Below are positions 9,752 through 17,258 of a stretch of 22,659 bases of DNA, one piece after another. Made by a program: the position numbers and the translations under genes. The notes beneath the pieces were generated by a model. That model saw only the letters and a list, made by a program, of their open reading frames with translations, searched no databases and had not been told where the DNA came from. Source of the stretch: a virus; the IMG/VR virus record IMGVR_UViG_3300046011_002191, positions 1 to 22,659 of that record. One strand, given 5' to 3'. Within the stretch, counting starts at the first letter, position 1. Every line of letters begins with the position of its first letter.

Positions 9752-10978
9752 ATGGCAATCATACGGATCAAGCGCACCACAACCAATAGTCTTCCCACAG
9801 GCTTGACATTCGGTGAGTTGGCATTCGTTCAGGGCAGCGGAGGCTATACTGCAAACCGCCTGTATATTGCAAATAATGCAGGTGTATGTGTTTGGATCGG
9901 CGCAGAAATCCTTAACTCGCCCACGTATTGGAGTGGGGCTACGGCAGAGACTACTATTCCAACCGTTAGTGCGGTTGAGGGAAGAATAGACACAAAAATT
10001 GCCTCTTCATCTGGTGTAACTGGCTTGGGTGCGACTGGTTCATCATGGAAAAAACTTGCAGTATCATTCCTTAATTCCAACAGAGCACAAGGCGCAACTG
10101 GTTTTGTGAATCTACTAGGAGTCACTTGGAACGACTCTGCAACAACCAACACTACAGTTGGAGCACTATCAACTGGTTCTTCCATCGCAGGCAGCACAGT
10201 TCTAGAAATTCTAGAGAGAATGCTTTTCTCTTTCCGTGCTGCAACTATTAGTAGCCTTTCCGTTGGTAGTTTCAGTAGTGGAAACTTGGAGTTGGGTCAG
10301 ACTGCCGCATCAAGCGGAACCAGAACCGTGACTTCTTCTGCTACAAACACAGACAATATTGATTCTGAAGGCTATTCTATAGTTTATTCTCATACGAACA
10401 CTTCTGCCCCAAGCGGTAGCGGAAGCGGAACTCTTATGGGCGCAACTGCATATGCTGCATCCAAAGCGGGAATAAACCTATCCACAGACATAAGATCAAC
10501 CACAATCGGTTCAAGTTTTACCTTTACTGCAAGAGTAAGTGACTACAACGCATGGGTTGCGTTTGGATCTCCACTTCCAACTTCACTAGGAGACACCGCT
10601 TCAACCACTCAGTCTTGTTCTTGGTGGGCAAGAACATATTGGGGAAAGAGCGCAACTGATGGTCTTACAGACCCTTCACTTTTGGCTGAAGGAAGCACCT
10701 CACTCAATACATCTGCAAGCGGATTTAACCCAAGCAGCCTGTCCATATCTTCAAGTGCTACCGCAAAATATCTGTATGTTTTCGTACCAAGCAGTTACAC
10801 AGTAACTTCAATAAAATCAGGAGGCGTGGGAGTTCCTCTGAAAAATCTTTCAAATGATCCAATTGTAGGAACTGTTCCCACCACAACAGTAACCAACGCA
10901 CACGGGCATTCTATAACCTACAAGATCTATCAAACACAGAACACATATTTTGATGCGTTTACTTTGGTTATTGCATGA
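9752..10978 (+). CDS. Fibre/structural protein with shared N-terminal module and Ig-like C-terminal region
   Basis: This 408-residue protein opens with MAIIRIKRTTTNSLPTGLTF and GELAF, the N-terminal module shared with the proteins starting at 13672, 15734 and 17259, which resembles the N-terminal domain of major tropism determinant (Mtd) fibres. A central part contains TVLEILERMLFSF followed by Ser/Thr-rich beta sequence. The end (KYLYVFVPSSYTVTSIKS, then VTNAHGHSITYKIYQ) resembles a C-terminal domain I recall from phage and Bacteroidota structural proteins with Ig-like folds. WWARTYWG may be a structural motif of that domain. GGAGG lies about a dozen bases before the ATG. Its rows are AT-richer than the replication genes (23 of 60 G+C at 10201-10260 and at 10801-10860). 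The function is probably adhesion or fibre assembly. Confidence 0.82.
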   Translation: MAIIRIKRTTTNSLPTGLTFGELAFVQGSGGYTANRLYIANNAGVCVWIGAEILNSPTYWSGATAETTIPTVSAVEGRIDTKIASSSGVTGLGATGSSWKKLAVSFLNSNRAQGATGFVNLLGVTWNDSATTNTTVGALSTGSSIAGSTVLEILERMLFSFRAATISSLSVGSFSSGNLELGQTAASSGTRTVTSSATNTDNIDSEGYSIVYSHTNTSAPSGSGSGTLMGATAYAASKAGINLSTDIRSTTIGSSFTFTARVSDYNAWVAFGSPLPTSLGDTASTTQSCSWWARTYWGKSATDGLTDPSLLAEGSTSLNTSASGFNPSSLSISSSATAKYLYVFVPSSYTVTSIKSGGVGVPLKNLSNDPIVGTVPTTTVTNAHGHSITYKIYQTQNTYFDAFTLVIA

Positions 10979-11002
10979 AATGTTGTAATTAGGAACACAT
11001 AA

Positions 11003-13402
11003 ATGCCAACACCAATACCATCAACACAAGTAGCACTAGGTCTTCTTGCTCCGAAGAATTACGAAGACACATATCCTGTATACGATTACACTTATGGTCT
11101 TGGTGGGTTCCGAAGTGTCGGAACAACTACAGATCTATTGCTTCCTACTGGTGCAGGAGAACCAGTAAATCCTTCAACTCCAGAACGTGCAATAACTTCT
11201 CTAAGAAGACAGCGCGGCATGATGGTGTATGTTCGTGGTGTTACTGCATTCTACGGTTTATTCAGTTCTACTGCTGATTCCTCTTGGGAAATAGTTGGTC
11301 CTGGTTATTTCAAAGGCGGAATTCGTTCTCTAGGCACAACTACACAAATGGAAAGCATTCGCGATGAAATGCGCGAAGAGGGCATGATTGTATATGTGAG
11401 CGGCGTTACTGCTTACTATGCCCTAATAGGAACCACAGCAAACAGCGGTTGGACTACTGGATTCACTTTTGGAAGTGGTGGTGGCGGTGGCGGCATAGTA
11501 GGTGACTACGTAACCACATTCAACGGTCGCACAGGAGCCGTGCAGGGTGTATCCTCTGCGGTTGCAGGGGACGGCATATCACTTTCCGCAGCAACTGGTT
11601 CAGTAACGATCACCAATATTGGTGTTACTTACATTTCTGCTGGCTCGTTCATTTCCGTTTCAGGAAACACGGGCACAGTTACAGTCACCAACATAGGTGT
11701 TCATTCGTTCAATGGCAGGACAGGGGCAGTAACAGGTGCTTCTCTTGGTGCAAACACATTCAGCGAACTGAATACCTTCAACGCAGGAATTAGCGCAAGT
11801 GGTGCAACACTAGGAACTCTCACAGTTAATAGCGGTGCAACAGTTAGCGGCAGACTTGATGTTGGTGGCGTTCTTGACGTTATCAGCGGTGCTACGTTTG
11901 AAACTACTACCGATCACGCAGGTGTTGCTCGTTTTGCAGCAGGAATTACATCATCAAGCCTTGATGTCACAGGTCTTGCCAAGTTCAATGGTAACGTCAC
12001 GGTTGGTGACAATGCAGCAGATGTCTTTATAGTCACATCTGGTGCCACATTCGGCATCACTGACCATTCTGGTGCCGCTCGTTTTGCATCCACGATTACC
12101 GCAACAGGTGTTCTCACTGCAAACGGTGGGGTTACGGCATCTGCCATTGATGTCACAGGTCTTGCCAAGTTCAATGGAAACGTTACAGTTGGAGATAATG
12201 CAGCCGATGTTCTCACCGTTACATCAGGTGCAACATTTGGTATTACTGATCATTCAGGTGTTGCCCGATTTGCCGCAGGTGTCACATTTGCATCCACCGT
12301 GGATGCAGCAGGTGTTGTGAGGTTGAATGCAGGTGTTACCGCTTCAGCCATTGATGTCACAGGTCTTGCCAAGTTCAATGGTAACGTCACGGTTGGTGAC
12401 AATGCAGCAGATGTCTTTATAGTCACATCTGGTGCCACATTCGGCATCACTGACCATTCAGGAGTTGCCCGATTTGCGTCTGGAATTACCACTTCAACAT
12501 TAGATGTCACAAGCCTTTCGCGATTTGCATCTGGCATTTCTGCATCTACAATATACGCATCTAATGGTTCCACCTTTGCTGGACCTGTTTTCTTCAATGG
12601 TGGACTGACTGCTTCTAGGATTGATGTGACAGGGAGCGGCTATGTCTCAAGCGATTTTACCGTAGGAGCAACCCTGTCTGTCAACGGAAACCTGTACGTT
12701 CAGGGAACCGTAACGACAGTAAACGAAACCCAACTCCTCATTCAAGACAAATATCTTGTTCTCGGTTCAACTTTAAATACCGATGCGCTTGGAGTATCGG
12801 CAGGCGTTTATATCGGCTCCACAACTGCACCAATTATCTCGTTTGCCTACAACAATAACATCAAGGCATGGGAAAGCAGCAAGAGCATCAATATTGCAAG
12901 CGGATCAACAGGTTACTATATTGGAGAAACGTTAGTTCTGTCTGGACAAACGCTTGGAACAGGAGTTTTGTACTCAAGCCTCACTAAAGTTGGAACTCTT
13001 GTCGCAGGAACGTGGAACGCGTCTATCATTGGATTGGCATACGGCGGAACCAACAAGGATCTGTCTACCACCGGCGTTTCAGGCGGAATCGTGTTCAAGG
13101 ACGGCACGGGGCTTTCGGTGCTGTCAAACGCGGGAACTGTTGGTCAATATCTCAGTTCAGGAGGGGCAAACAACGTGCCCACTTGGGCATCGTTCTCCGC
13201 GCTGACAGGGCTTACTGCGGATTCCGTAAATATTACAAATACAGAATCAACCAATAGCACATTCTTCATTACTTTCGTTGACGCGAGCGCAAGTGGAACA
13301 CGCATAATGAGGGCTGACAGCGGAATAACTTACAACCCCTTCACAAATACTATATCGTGCACCCAAATAGAAGCAATCGTTGATGGTGGAGTTTGGTCAT
13401 AA
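11003..13402 (+). CDS. Repetitive tail-fibre protein with duplicated N-terminal domain
   Basis: This is a 799-residue fibre protein. A duplicated N-terminal unit (36-98 and 107-152) carries RSVGTTT / RSLGTTT and MMVYVRGVTAFYGL / MIVYVSGVTAYYAL. A Gly-rich linker follows, then two FNGRTGAV motifs (173-180, 236-243) common in phage fibres. Three copies of a module of about 50 residues around GLAKFNGNVTVGDN and SGATFGITDHSGVARFA come next, probably a beta-helical shaft. The C-terminal region contains SVNGNLYVQGTVTTVNETQ, AYGGTNKDLSTTG and GTVGQYLSSGG, typical of cyanophage-type fibre ends. It ends AIVDGGVWS. AGGA lies upstream of the ATG. DNA inside the repeats is nearly identical to parts of the 1,556-residue fibre gene, pointing to recent duplication or exchange. 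The shared N-terminal module of its neighbours is absent. Confidence 0.88.
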   Translation: MPTPIPSTQVALGLLAPKNYEDTYPVYDYTYGLGGFRSVGTTTDLLLPTGAGEPVNPSTPERAITSLRRQRGMMVYVRGVTAFYGLFSSTADSSWEIVGPGYFKGGIRSLGTTTQMESIRDEMREEGMIVYVSGVTAYYALIGTTANSGWTTGFTFGSGGGGGGIVGDYVTTFNGRTGAVQGVSSAVAGDGISLSAATGSVTITNIGVTYISAGSFISVSGNTGTVTVTNIGVHSFNGRTGAVTGASLGANTFSELNTFNAGISASGATLGTLTVNSGATVSGRLDVGGVLDVISGATFETTTDHAGVARFAAGITSSSLDVTGLAKFNGNVTVGDNAADVFIVTSGATFGITDHSGAARFASTITATGVLTANGGVTASAIDVTGLAKFNGNVTVGDNAADVLTVTSGATFGITDHSGVARFAAGVTFASTVDAAGVVRLNAGVTASAIDVTGLAKFNGNVTVGDNAADVFIVTSGATFGITDHSGVARFASGITTSTLDVTSLSRFASGISASTIYASNGSTFAGPVFFNGGLTASRIDVTGSGYVSSDFTVGATLSVNGNLYVQGTVTTVNETQLLIQDKYLVLGSTLNTDALGVSAGVYIGSTTAPIISFAYNNNIKAWESSKSINIASGSTGYYIGETLVLSGQTLGTGVLYSSLTKVGTLVAGTWNASIIGLAYGGTNKDLSTTGVSGGIVFKDGTGLSVLSNAGTVGQYLSSGGANNVPTWASFSALTGLTADSVNITNTESTNSTFFITFVDASASGTRIMRADSGITYNPFTNTISCTQIEAIVDGGVWS
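11961..12459 (+). repeat. Exact 109-bp direct repeat inside one fibre gene
   Basis: Bases 11961-12069 and 12351-12459 are identical over 109 bp, 390 bases apart and in frame. Each encodes the module from DVTGLAKFNGNVT to GITDH, including the unusual DVFIVT variant that a third, intervening copy lacks. Identity at third codon positions indicates a recent duplication or gene conversion. Confidence 0.9.
12251..12381 (+). repeat. Module shared with the 1,556-residue fibre gene (131 bp, one mismatch)
   Basis: This block matches 19710-19840 with one mismatch (12302 versus 19761). It lies in a different gene more than 7 kb away. It covers the end of one repeat unit and the start of the next. Confidence 0.9.
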
Positions 13403-13425
13403 TTCTAATCTAGAAAGGAATAGTC

Positions 13426-13650
13426 ATGAGTGAACCCAATTACAATGAGACTGTGGTGGTGCCGCTTCTACAGAAGAAGGTGCAGGAGATGAACAATCAG
13501 ATCCTGTTTCTTGAGGCAAACTTCCTTGTGCAGCAGGCACGATGCAAATGGCTGGAGGAGCGGTTGGCAGAAGCAAACGCAAAGGTGGATAGCCTGTCCA
13601 AGCGGGGCAAGAAGAAAGAGGAGGCTCAGTTAGACGGGCAGACTTACTGA
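13426..13650 (+). CDS. Small coiled-coil protein within the fibre cluster, possible fibre chaperone
   Basis: This 74-residue protein starts MSEPNYNETVVVPLLQKKV. From about residue 14 to 62 it is a continuous charged helix with heptad-like hydrophobic spacing (VQEMNNQILFLEANFLV, WLEERLAEANAKVDSL), ending in a Lys/Glu-rich tail. It is not repetitive and not Gly/Thr-rich, unlike everything around it. AAAGGA precedes the ATG. T4 gp57A, which helps tail-fibre trimers fold, is also a short helical coiled-coil protein of about 80 residues, so a chaperone or trimer-clamp role is an attractive inference from size, shape and place. I see no reliable sequence match. It could instead be a minor virion component. 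Confidence 0.8.
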   Translation: MSEPNYNETVVVPLLQKKVQEMNNQILFLEANFLVQQARCKWLEERLAEANAKVDSLSKRGKKKEEAQLDGQTY

Positions 13651-13671
13651 GCCGCGCCTAACTACTAGGTT

Positions 13672-15702
13672 ATGGCTTCAATACGAATCAAAAGCAAGGC
13701 AACGACAGGAGGAGTTCCCAGCGGTCTAACGCGAGGAGAACTTGCTGTCAATCTTGCTGACAAGACCCTGTATGTGGGCGGAACCGTAGGAAATTCCATA
13801 TACCTCAGTGGTGTTCAGACATTCAATGGGCTGACAGGAGATGTTAGTGGAGTAACTCTTGGTGGTGTCAATGTGTTCACCCAACTGAACACATTTTCTG
13901 CTGGTCTGTCTGCATCGGGTGCAACATTAGGCAGACTCGTTGTCAATGGAGGAATATCAGCATCAGGTGGCTTGACTCTTGGTGGAGGCGTTTGGGCACC
14001 AGGCGGAGTAACCGCTGGAAGTCTAAGTCAATTCGGAACTCTGTTTGTAACTGGAACCATAAATGGTATTGGTGGATTAGACATATCGGGTTCAGGTACA
14101 ACACTAGCAACTCTTGTAGTCACCAGCGGTGCAACAGTTAGTGGCAGACTTAATGTTGGTGGTGTTCTTGATGTTGTGAGTGGTGTCACTCTTGGATCAA
14201 CGCTTGACGTTGTTGGAATTGCACGGTTTGCGGCTGGCGTGTCTGCAAGCGGTGCAACGCTTGGAACACTTGTTGTCAACAGCGGCATATCTGCCTCTGG
14301 TGGGATCACACTTGCGTCACCAAACCTTGTAGGAACACCAACTGCAACAACCGCACCAATAGGTGACAACAGCCTCCGAATTGCCACCACTGCATATGTG
14401 CAACAAGAGATTGCAAACGAGGGAGTCACTTCTTTCAACGGTCGCACAGGCGCAGTCCAAGGTGTATCTGCTGCGGTTCCTGGTGACGGAATTTCGGTTT
14501 CTGGCGCAACAGGAACCGTTACCATCACCAATACAGGTGTGACACGGGCAGAAGCAGGCACGGGTATTTTTATTTCTGGTAACACAGGAACCGTTACCAT
14601 CACCAATACAGGTGCTCTCCTTACTGCAAACACCTTTACAGGATTGCAGACTTTCACTAACGGCATTTCCGCTGCTGGCGGGATCACATTCAATTCGCTT
14701 TCACATTTCACGGCAGGGTTGTCTGGCAGCGGTGCCACGCTAGGCAGACTAGTTGTCAACAACGGCATCTCTGCTAGCGGTGGTGTCACATTCCACAACA
14801 ACGTGTGGGTGGGCGGTCTGCTGACCGCAAACGGCGGCATCTCGGCTGCTGGTGGAGTTACTTTCAATAATACATTGTATGTTGGTGGAACTCTGTCTGT
14901 TCAAAACAATATTTCCTATGGTGGAGATTTGATACGAAACGGACAGGCTGTAAGCATCATCAGCACTTACGGCACCACTTCCGATCTCCCAAGACCAGGA
15001 GTTCAGGGTGAAGTGGCAATTGTATCTGGACCGATTGCAGATTACGGAATGTATCTTTGGGACGGTGGTGTATCCTTTGAATTTGGTGGTGTCACAGGTG
15101 CGTGGATACGAATCACAAATCAAAACAGATATGCTTGGAATCCTGACGCAGATTCATCAGGTGTTGTAGATGGTGCAGATTTATCCTTCCTGCTCGCTGC
15201 CTGGGGTGAGTATTCACGATATGTGGCAGGAGGTGGTGGAGGTGACTCAACAACCCTGTTGATGGGTATTGGGGACAACCTAGCGAATGCTTTTGAAGTA
15301 AAAGTGTATGGTGCTACAGCAGGAAAAAAGACCTCTGCTTTCAGAATAACAAGCAACGATGCCGTTCCTCAGATATCCATGAACGCAGGAACGGTGCAGA
15401 TGAATTCTGATCTCACGATCAGTCCTGTGGGCGATTACACCACCACCATTAGCCAAGTTACTGGTGTCATTCAAACTGGTTTCATTCACGCAACCGGCTT
15501 CACCGCAGGAGGAAAAGGATCCACGTTTGACGGAAACCTTACAGTAGGCAACTTGCTTACCCTAAACGGTGGGCTTTCCGCAGGGGGAGCAACTTTTACT
15601 GCCCCTGTTTACATGGGCGCGACCCTCACCATGAACTCAAATATTAGGTTCAACAGCGGCTACGGGATCACAGGTGGTTTCGTGGACGCTGGTTGGTACT
15701 GA
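13672..15702 (+). CDS. Tail-fibre protein with a dockerin/EF-hand-like calcium loop
   Basis: This 676-residue fibre protein opens with the shared module (MASIRIKSKATTGG, SGLTRGELAV, KTLYVGG). Gly-rich repeats such as GLSASGATLGRLVVNGGISASGG follow. Next come RIATTAYVQQEI and FNGRTGAVQGV (255-265), with GDGISVSGATGTVTITN and a near-duplicate. Around 431-480 is a domain with TSDLPRPGVQGEVAIV and MYLWDGG. At 492-511 a single calcium-loop motif appears, DADSSGVVDGAD followed by LSFLLAAW, as in dockerin type I half-repeats. A Gly linker leads to beta sequence ending GGFVDAGWY. The ribosome site is weak (TAGG), but the N-terminus matches its paralogues, so the start is secure. Such dockerin-like loops are common in large surface proteins of planctomycetes and cellulolytic bacteria, so this one may have been acquired. 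Confidence 0.88.
   Translation: MASIRIKSKATTGGVPSGLTRGELAVNLADKTLYVGGTVGNSIYLSGVQTFNGLTGDVSGVTLGGVNVFTQLNTFSAGLSASGATLGRLVVNGGISASGGLTLGGGVWAPGGVTAGSLSQFGTLFVTGTINGIGGLDISGSGTTLATLVVTSGATVSGRLNVGGVLDVVSGVTLGSTLDVVGIARFAAGVSASGATLGTLVVNSGISASGGITLASPNLVGTPTATTAPIGDNSLRIATTAYVQQEIANEGVTSFNGRTGAVQGVSAAVPGDGISVSGATGTVTITNTGVTRAEAGTGIFISGNTGTVTITNTGALLTANTFTGLQTFTNGISAAGGITFNSLSHFTAGLSGSGATLGRLVVNNGISASGGVTFHNNVWVGGLLTANGGISAAGGVTFNNTLYVGGTLSVQNNISYGGDLIRNGQAVSIISTYGTTSDLPRPGVQGEVAIVSGPIADYGMYLWDGGVSFEFGGVTGAWIRITNQNRYAWNPDADSSGVVDGADLSFLLAAWGEYSRYVAGGGGGDSTTLLMGIGDNLANAFEVKVYGATAGKKTSAFRITSNDAVPQISMNAGTVQMNSDLTISPVGDYTTTISQVTGVIQTGFIHATGFTAGGKGSTFDGNLTVGNLLTLNGGLSAGGATFTAPVYMGATLTMNSNIRFNSGYGITGGFVDAGWY
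15145..15204 (+). other. Dockerin/EF-hand-like calcium-binding motif in fibre
   Basis: Residues 492-503 have Asp492, Asp494, Ser496, Asp500 and Asp503 at loop positions 1, 3, 5, 9 and 12 with Gly497 at position 6, followed by the helix LSFLLAAW. This is the pattern of one dockerin type I half. Only one copy is present, where true dockerins usually have two. Confidence 0.7.
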
Positions 15703-15703
15703 A

Positions 15704-15711
15704 CCTAAATA
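15704..15711 (+). promoter_or_regulatory. Candidate T4-like late promoter (CCTAAATA)
   Basis: CCTAAATA lies in the 31-base spacer after the dockerin-containing fibre gene, 22 bases before the next ATG, leaving room for a short leader with AAGGGG as ribosome site. It is the best placed of the three copies. Confidence 0.5.
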
Positions 15712-15733
15712 AAGAAGCAAAAGGGGAAAGCAC

Positions 15734-17221
15734 ATGAGCACTACCATTACATTCCGACGCGGCACAGCGGCACCCACACAGGGTGCAGGGTTGACCATTG
15801 GAGAGCCAGCATTTGACACCACCAACCGCAATTTTTACATTGGCTTGGGTCATGGTGTCACTGCCGCGTGGGTGGGTGCACGGATCAGCGGTGCAAGTGC
15901 GGACATTGCCGCAGGGTTGACCAACTGGATAGTCAACGCAAAAGCGGTCAAGGACTACGTGAGCACCGTTGGTGGAGTCACTCCAGGCGATGCTGTAACA
16001 TGGACGCAGTTGCAGACATTCAGTGCAGGCATATCCGCTGCGGGTGGCATCACTTTCAACGGAACAGTCAACGGCGCAACGGCAACATTTAGCCGCCTGG
16101 TCACAGGTAATGCAGGATTCAGCGGTGCGTTAACAGGCACGGCAACCAACGCATCGGCTTTAGGTGGAACCGCTGCAAGCGGATGGGCACAACTAGCCGC
16201 AGCAAATACATTTACCGCACTCAATTCCTTCACCATAGGCATATCCGCAGCAGGCGGGACATTTGCAAATGACATACGGGTGAACTCCCTAACCGTAGGA
16301 AGGGGTGGCGGAAGTGTTGCCACCAACACTGCATTGGGAATCAATGCCCTATCAGCAAACGTGAGCGGTGGTGGAAACGTTGCGGTGGGTTGGGGAGCGT
16401 TGCAGGGCAACAGCGGAGGTGCAAGCAACACCGCAATTGGTCAACGGGCATTGGGTTCAATTGAAGACGGATCCTCTTTGACTGCCGTTGGTGATCAGGC
16501 ATTCAGGCAGTTGCTTGGTGGAAGTGCGGGTGTTGCTCTTGGATACATGGCAGGCAGATATTACGGAAGTGGAAACGATCTGCTTGAGAACTCATCCAAC
16601 TCCATCTATGTCGGTTACGAATCCCGTGCCGCGAGTGACGGCACCAACAATGAAATAGTGATTGGTGCAAGTGCGCTTGGTCAAGGCTCCAACTCCACAA
16701 CCATCGGCACAAGCGCAACCACGCTTACTCGCCTTTACGGATTGGTGCAGACAAACGGTGGCGTGTCCGCAGCAGGTGCAACGTTCAGCGGCAACGTGCT
16801 GGTAGGTGCAACTCTCACAGTTAGCGGCAACCTCATAGTAAACGGCACAACCACCACAATCAACTCCGCCACAATTTCGGTGGACGATAAGAACATTGTG
16901 CTTGCAGATACTGATACTCCTTCCGACACTGCTGCTGACGGCGGCGGCATTACGCTCAAGGGCACAGGAGACAAGACTCTTTATTGGAAGCGATTGGGTG
17001 GAAGTCTAGCGGCAGAAGAAGTTGCAAACTCTTGGAACACGAATCAAAACTTCAACCTCACAAGTGCTACTGGAAAGTATTACGTAGAAGCGTATGAAGT
17101 CCTAAGCAAGACTGCATTGGGATCAACCGTTGTCTCGTCTAGCCTAACTAGCGTTGGCACAATCACAAGCGGAACATGGAACTCTGACATCGTTTACGTT
17201 GATGGCGGAACCTATACATAA
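15734..17221 (+). CDS. Tail-fibre protein with Mtd-like N-terminus and YadA-like repeats
   Basis: This 495-residue fibre protein starts MSTTITFRRGTAAPTQGAG and continues TIGEPAFD and NFYIGLG, the clearest match in the window to an Mtd-type N-terminal domain. Repetitive Gly/Ala/Thr beta sequence follows. A region at about 197-330 has YadA-head-like units (NTALGINAL, NVAVGWGAL, NTAIGQRAL, GVALGYMAG, STTIGTSA), expected to form a left-handed beta-roll in a trimer. The C-terminal part has LTVSGNLIVNGTTTTINSAT, then VDDKNIVLAD and GGGITLKGTGDKTLYWK, a common cyanophage-type fibre segment. It ends IVYVDGGTYT. AAGGGG precedes the ATG and a candidate late promoter lies just upstream. Adhesion to the host surface is the likely job. 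Confidence 0.88.
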   Translation: MSTTITFRRGTAAPTQGAGLTIGEPAFDTTNRNFYIGLGHGVTAAWVGARISGASADIAAGLTNWIVNAKAVKDYVSTVGGVTPGDAVTWTQLQTFSAGISAAGGITFNGTVNGATATFSRLVTGNAGFSGALTGTATNASALGGTAASGWAQLAAANTFTALNSFTIGISAAGGTFANDIRVNSLTVGRGGGSVATNTALGINALSANVSGGGNVAVGWGALQGNSGGASNTAIGQRALGSIEDGSSLTAVGDQAFRQLLGGSAGVALGYMAGRYYGSGNDLLENSSNSIYVGYESRAASDGTNNEIVIGASALGQGSNSTTIGTSATTLTRLYGLVQTNGGVSAAGATFSGNVLVGATLTVSGNLIVNGTTTTINSATISVDDKNIVLADTDTPSDTAADGGGITLKGTGDKTLYWKRLGGSLAAEEVANSWNTNQNFNLTSATGKYYVEAYEVLSKTALGSTVVSSSLTSVGTITSGTWNSDIVYVDGGTYT

Positions 17222-17245
17222 TGGGTATTCTGTTCTGAATCTATT

Positions 17246-17250
17246 GGGAG
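17246..17250 (+). promoter_or_regulatory. Ribosome binding site supporting a TTG start
   Basis: GGGAG lies eight bases before the TTG at 17259. An in-frame stop (TGA at 17253) rules out any longer start, and the encoded MSTRIQIKRG matches the start of the neighbouring paralogue, so TTG is very probably the true start. Confidence 0.75.
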
Positions 17251-17258
17251 AGTGAGTA

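Noticed and set aside
10201-10215. Near-palindrome TCTAGAAATTCTAGA
   Set aside because: It has 7-base arms around a single base, lies inside a coding gene, and has no T-run or operator context. It is probably chance.
13651-13671. Possible terminator after the coiled-coil gene
   Set aside because: Only a 4-bp stem (CCTA/TAGG) is present, without a T-run.
14028-14867. 279-codon open frame on the minus strand opposite a fibre gene
   Set aside because: The codon use of the Gly/Thr repeats leaves the opposite strand free of stops. The product is a Pro/Val/Thr repeat with no independent start signal or family match; similar antisense frames occur opposite the other fibre repeats.
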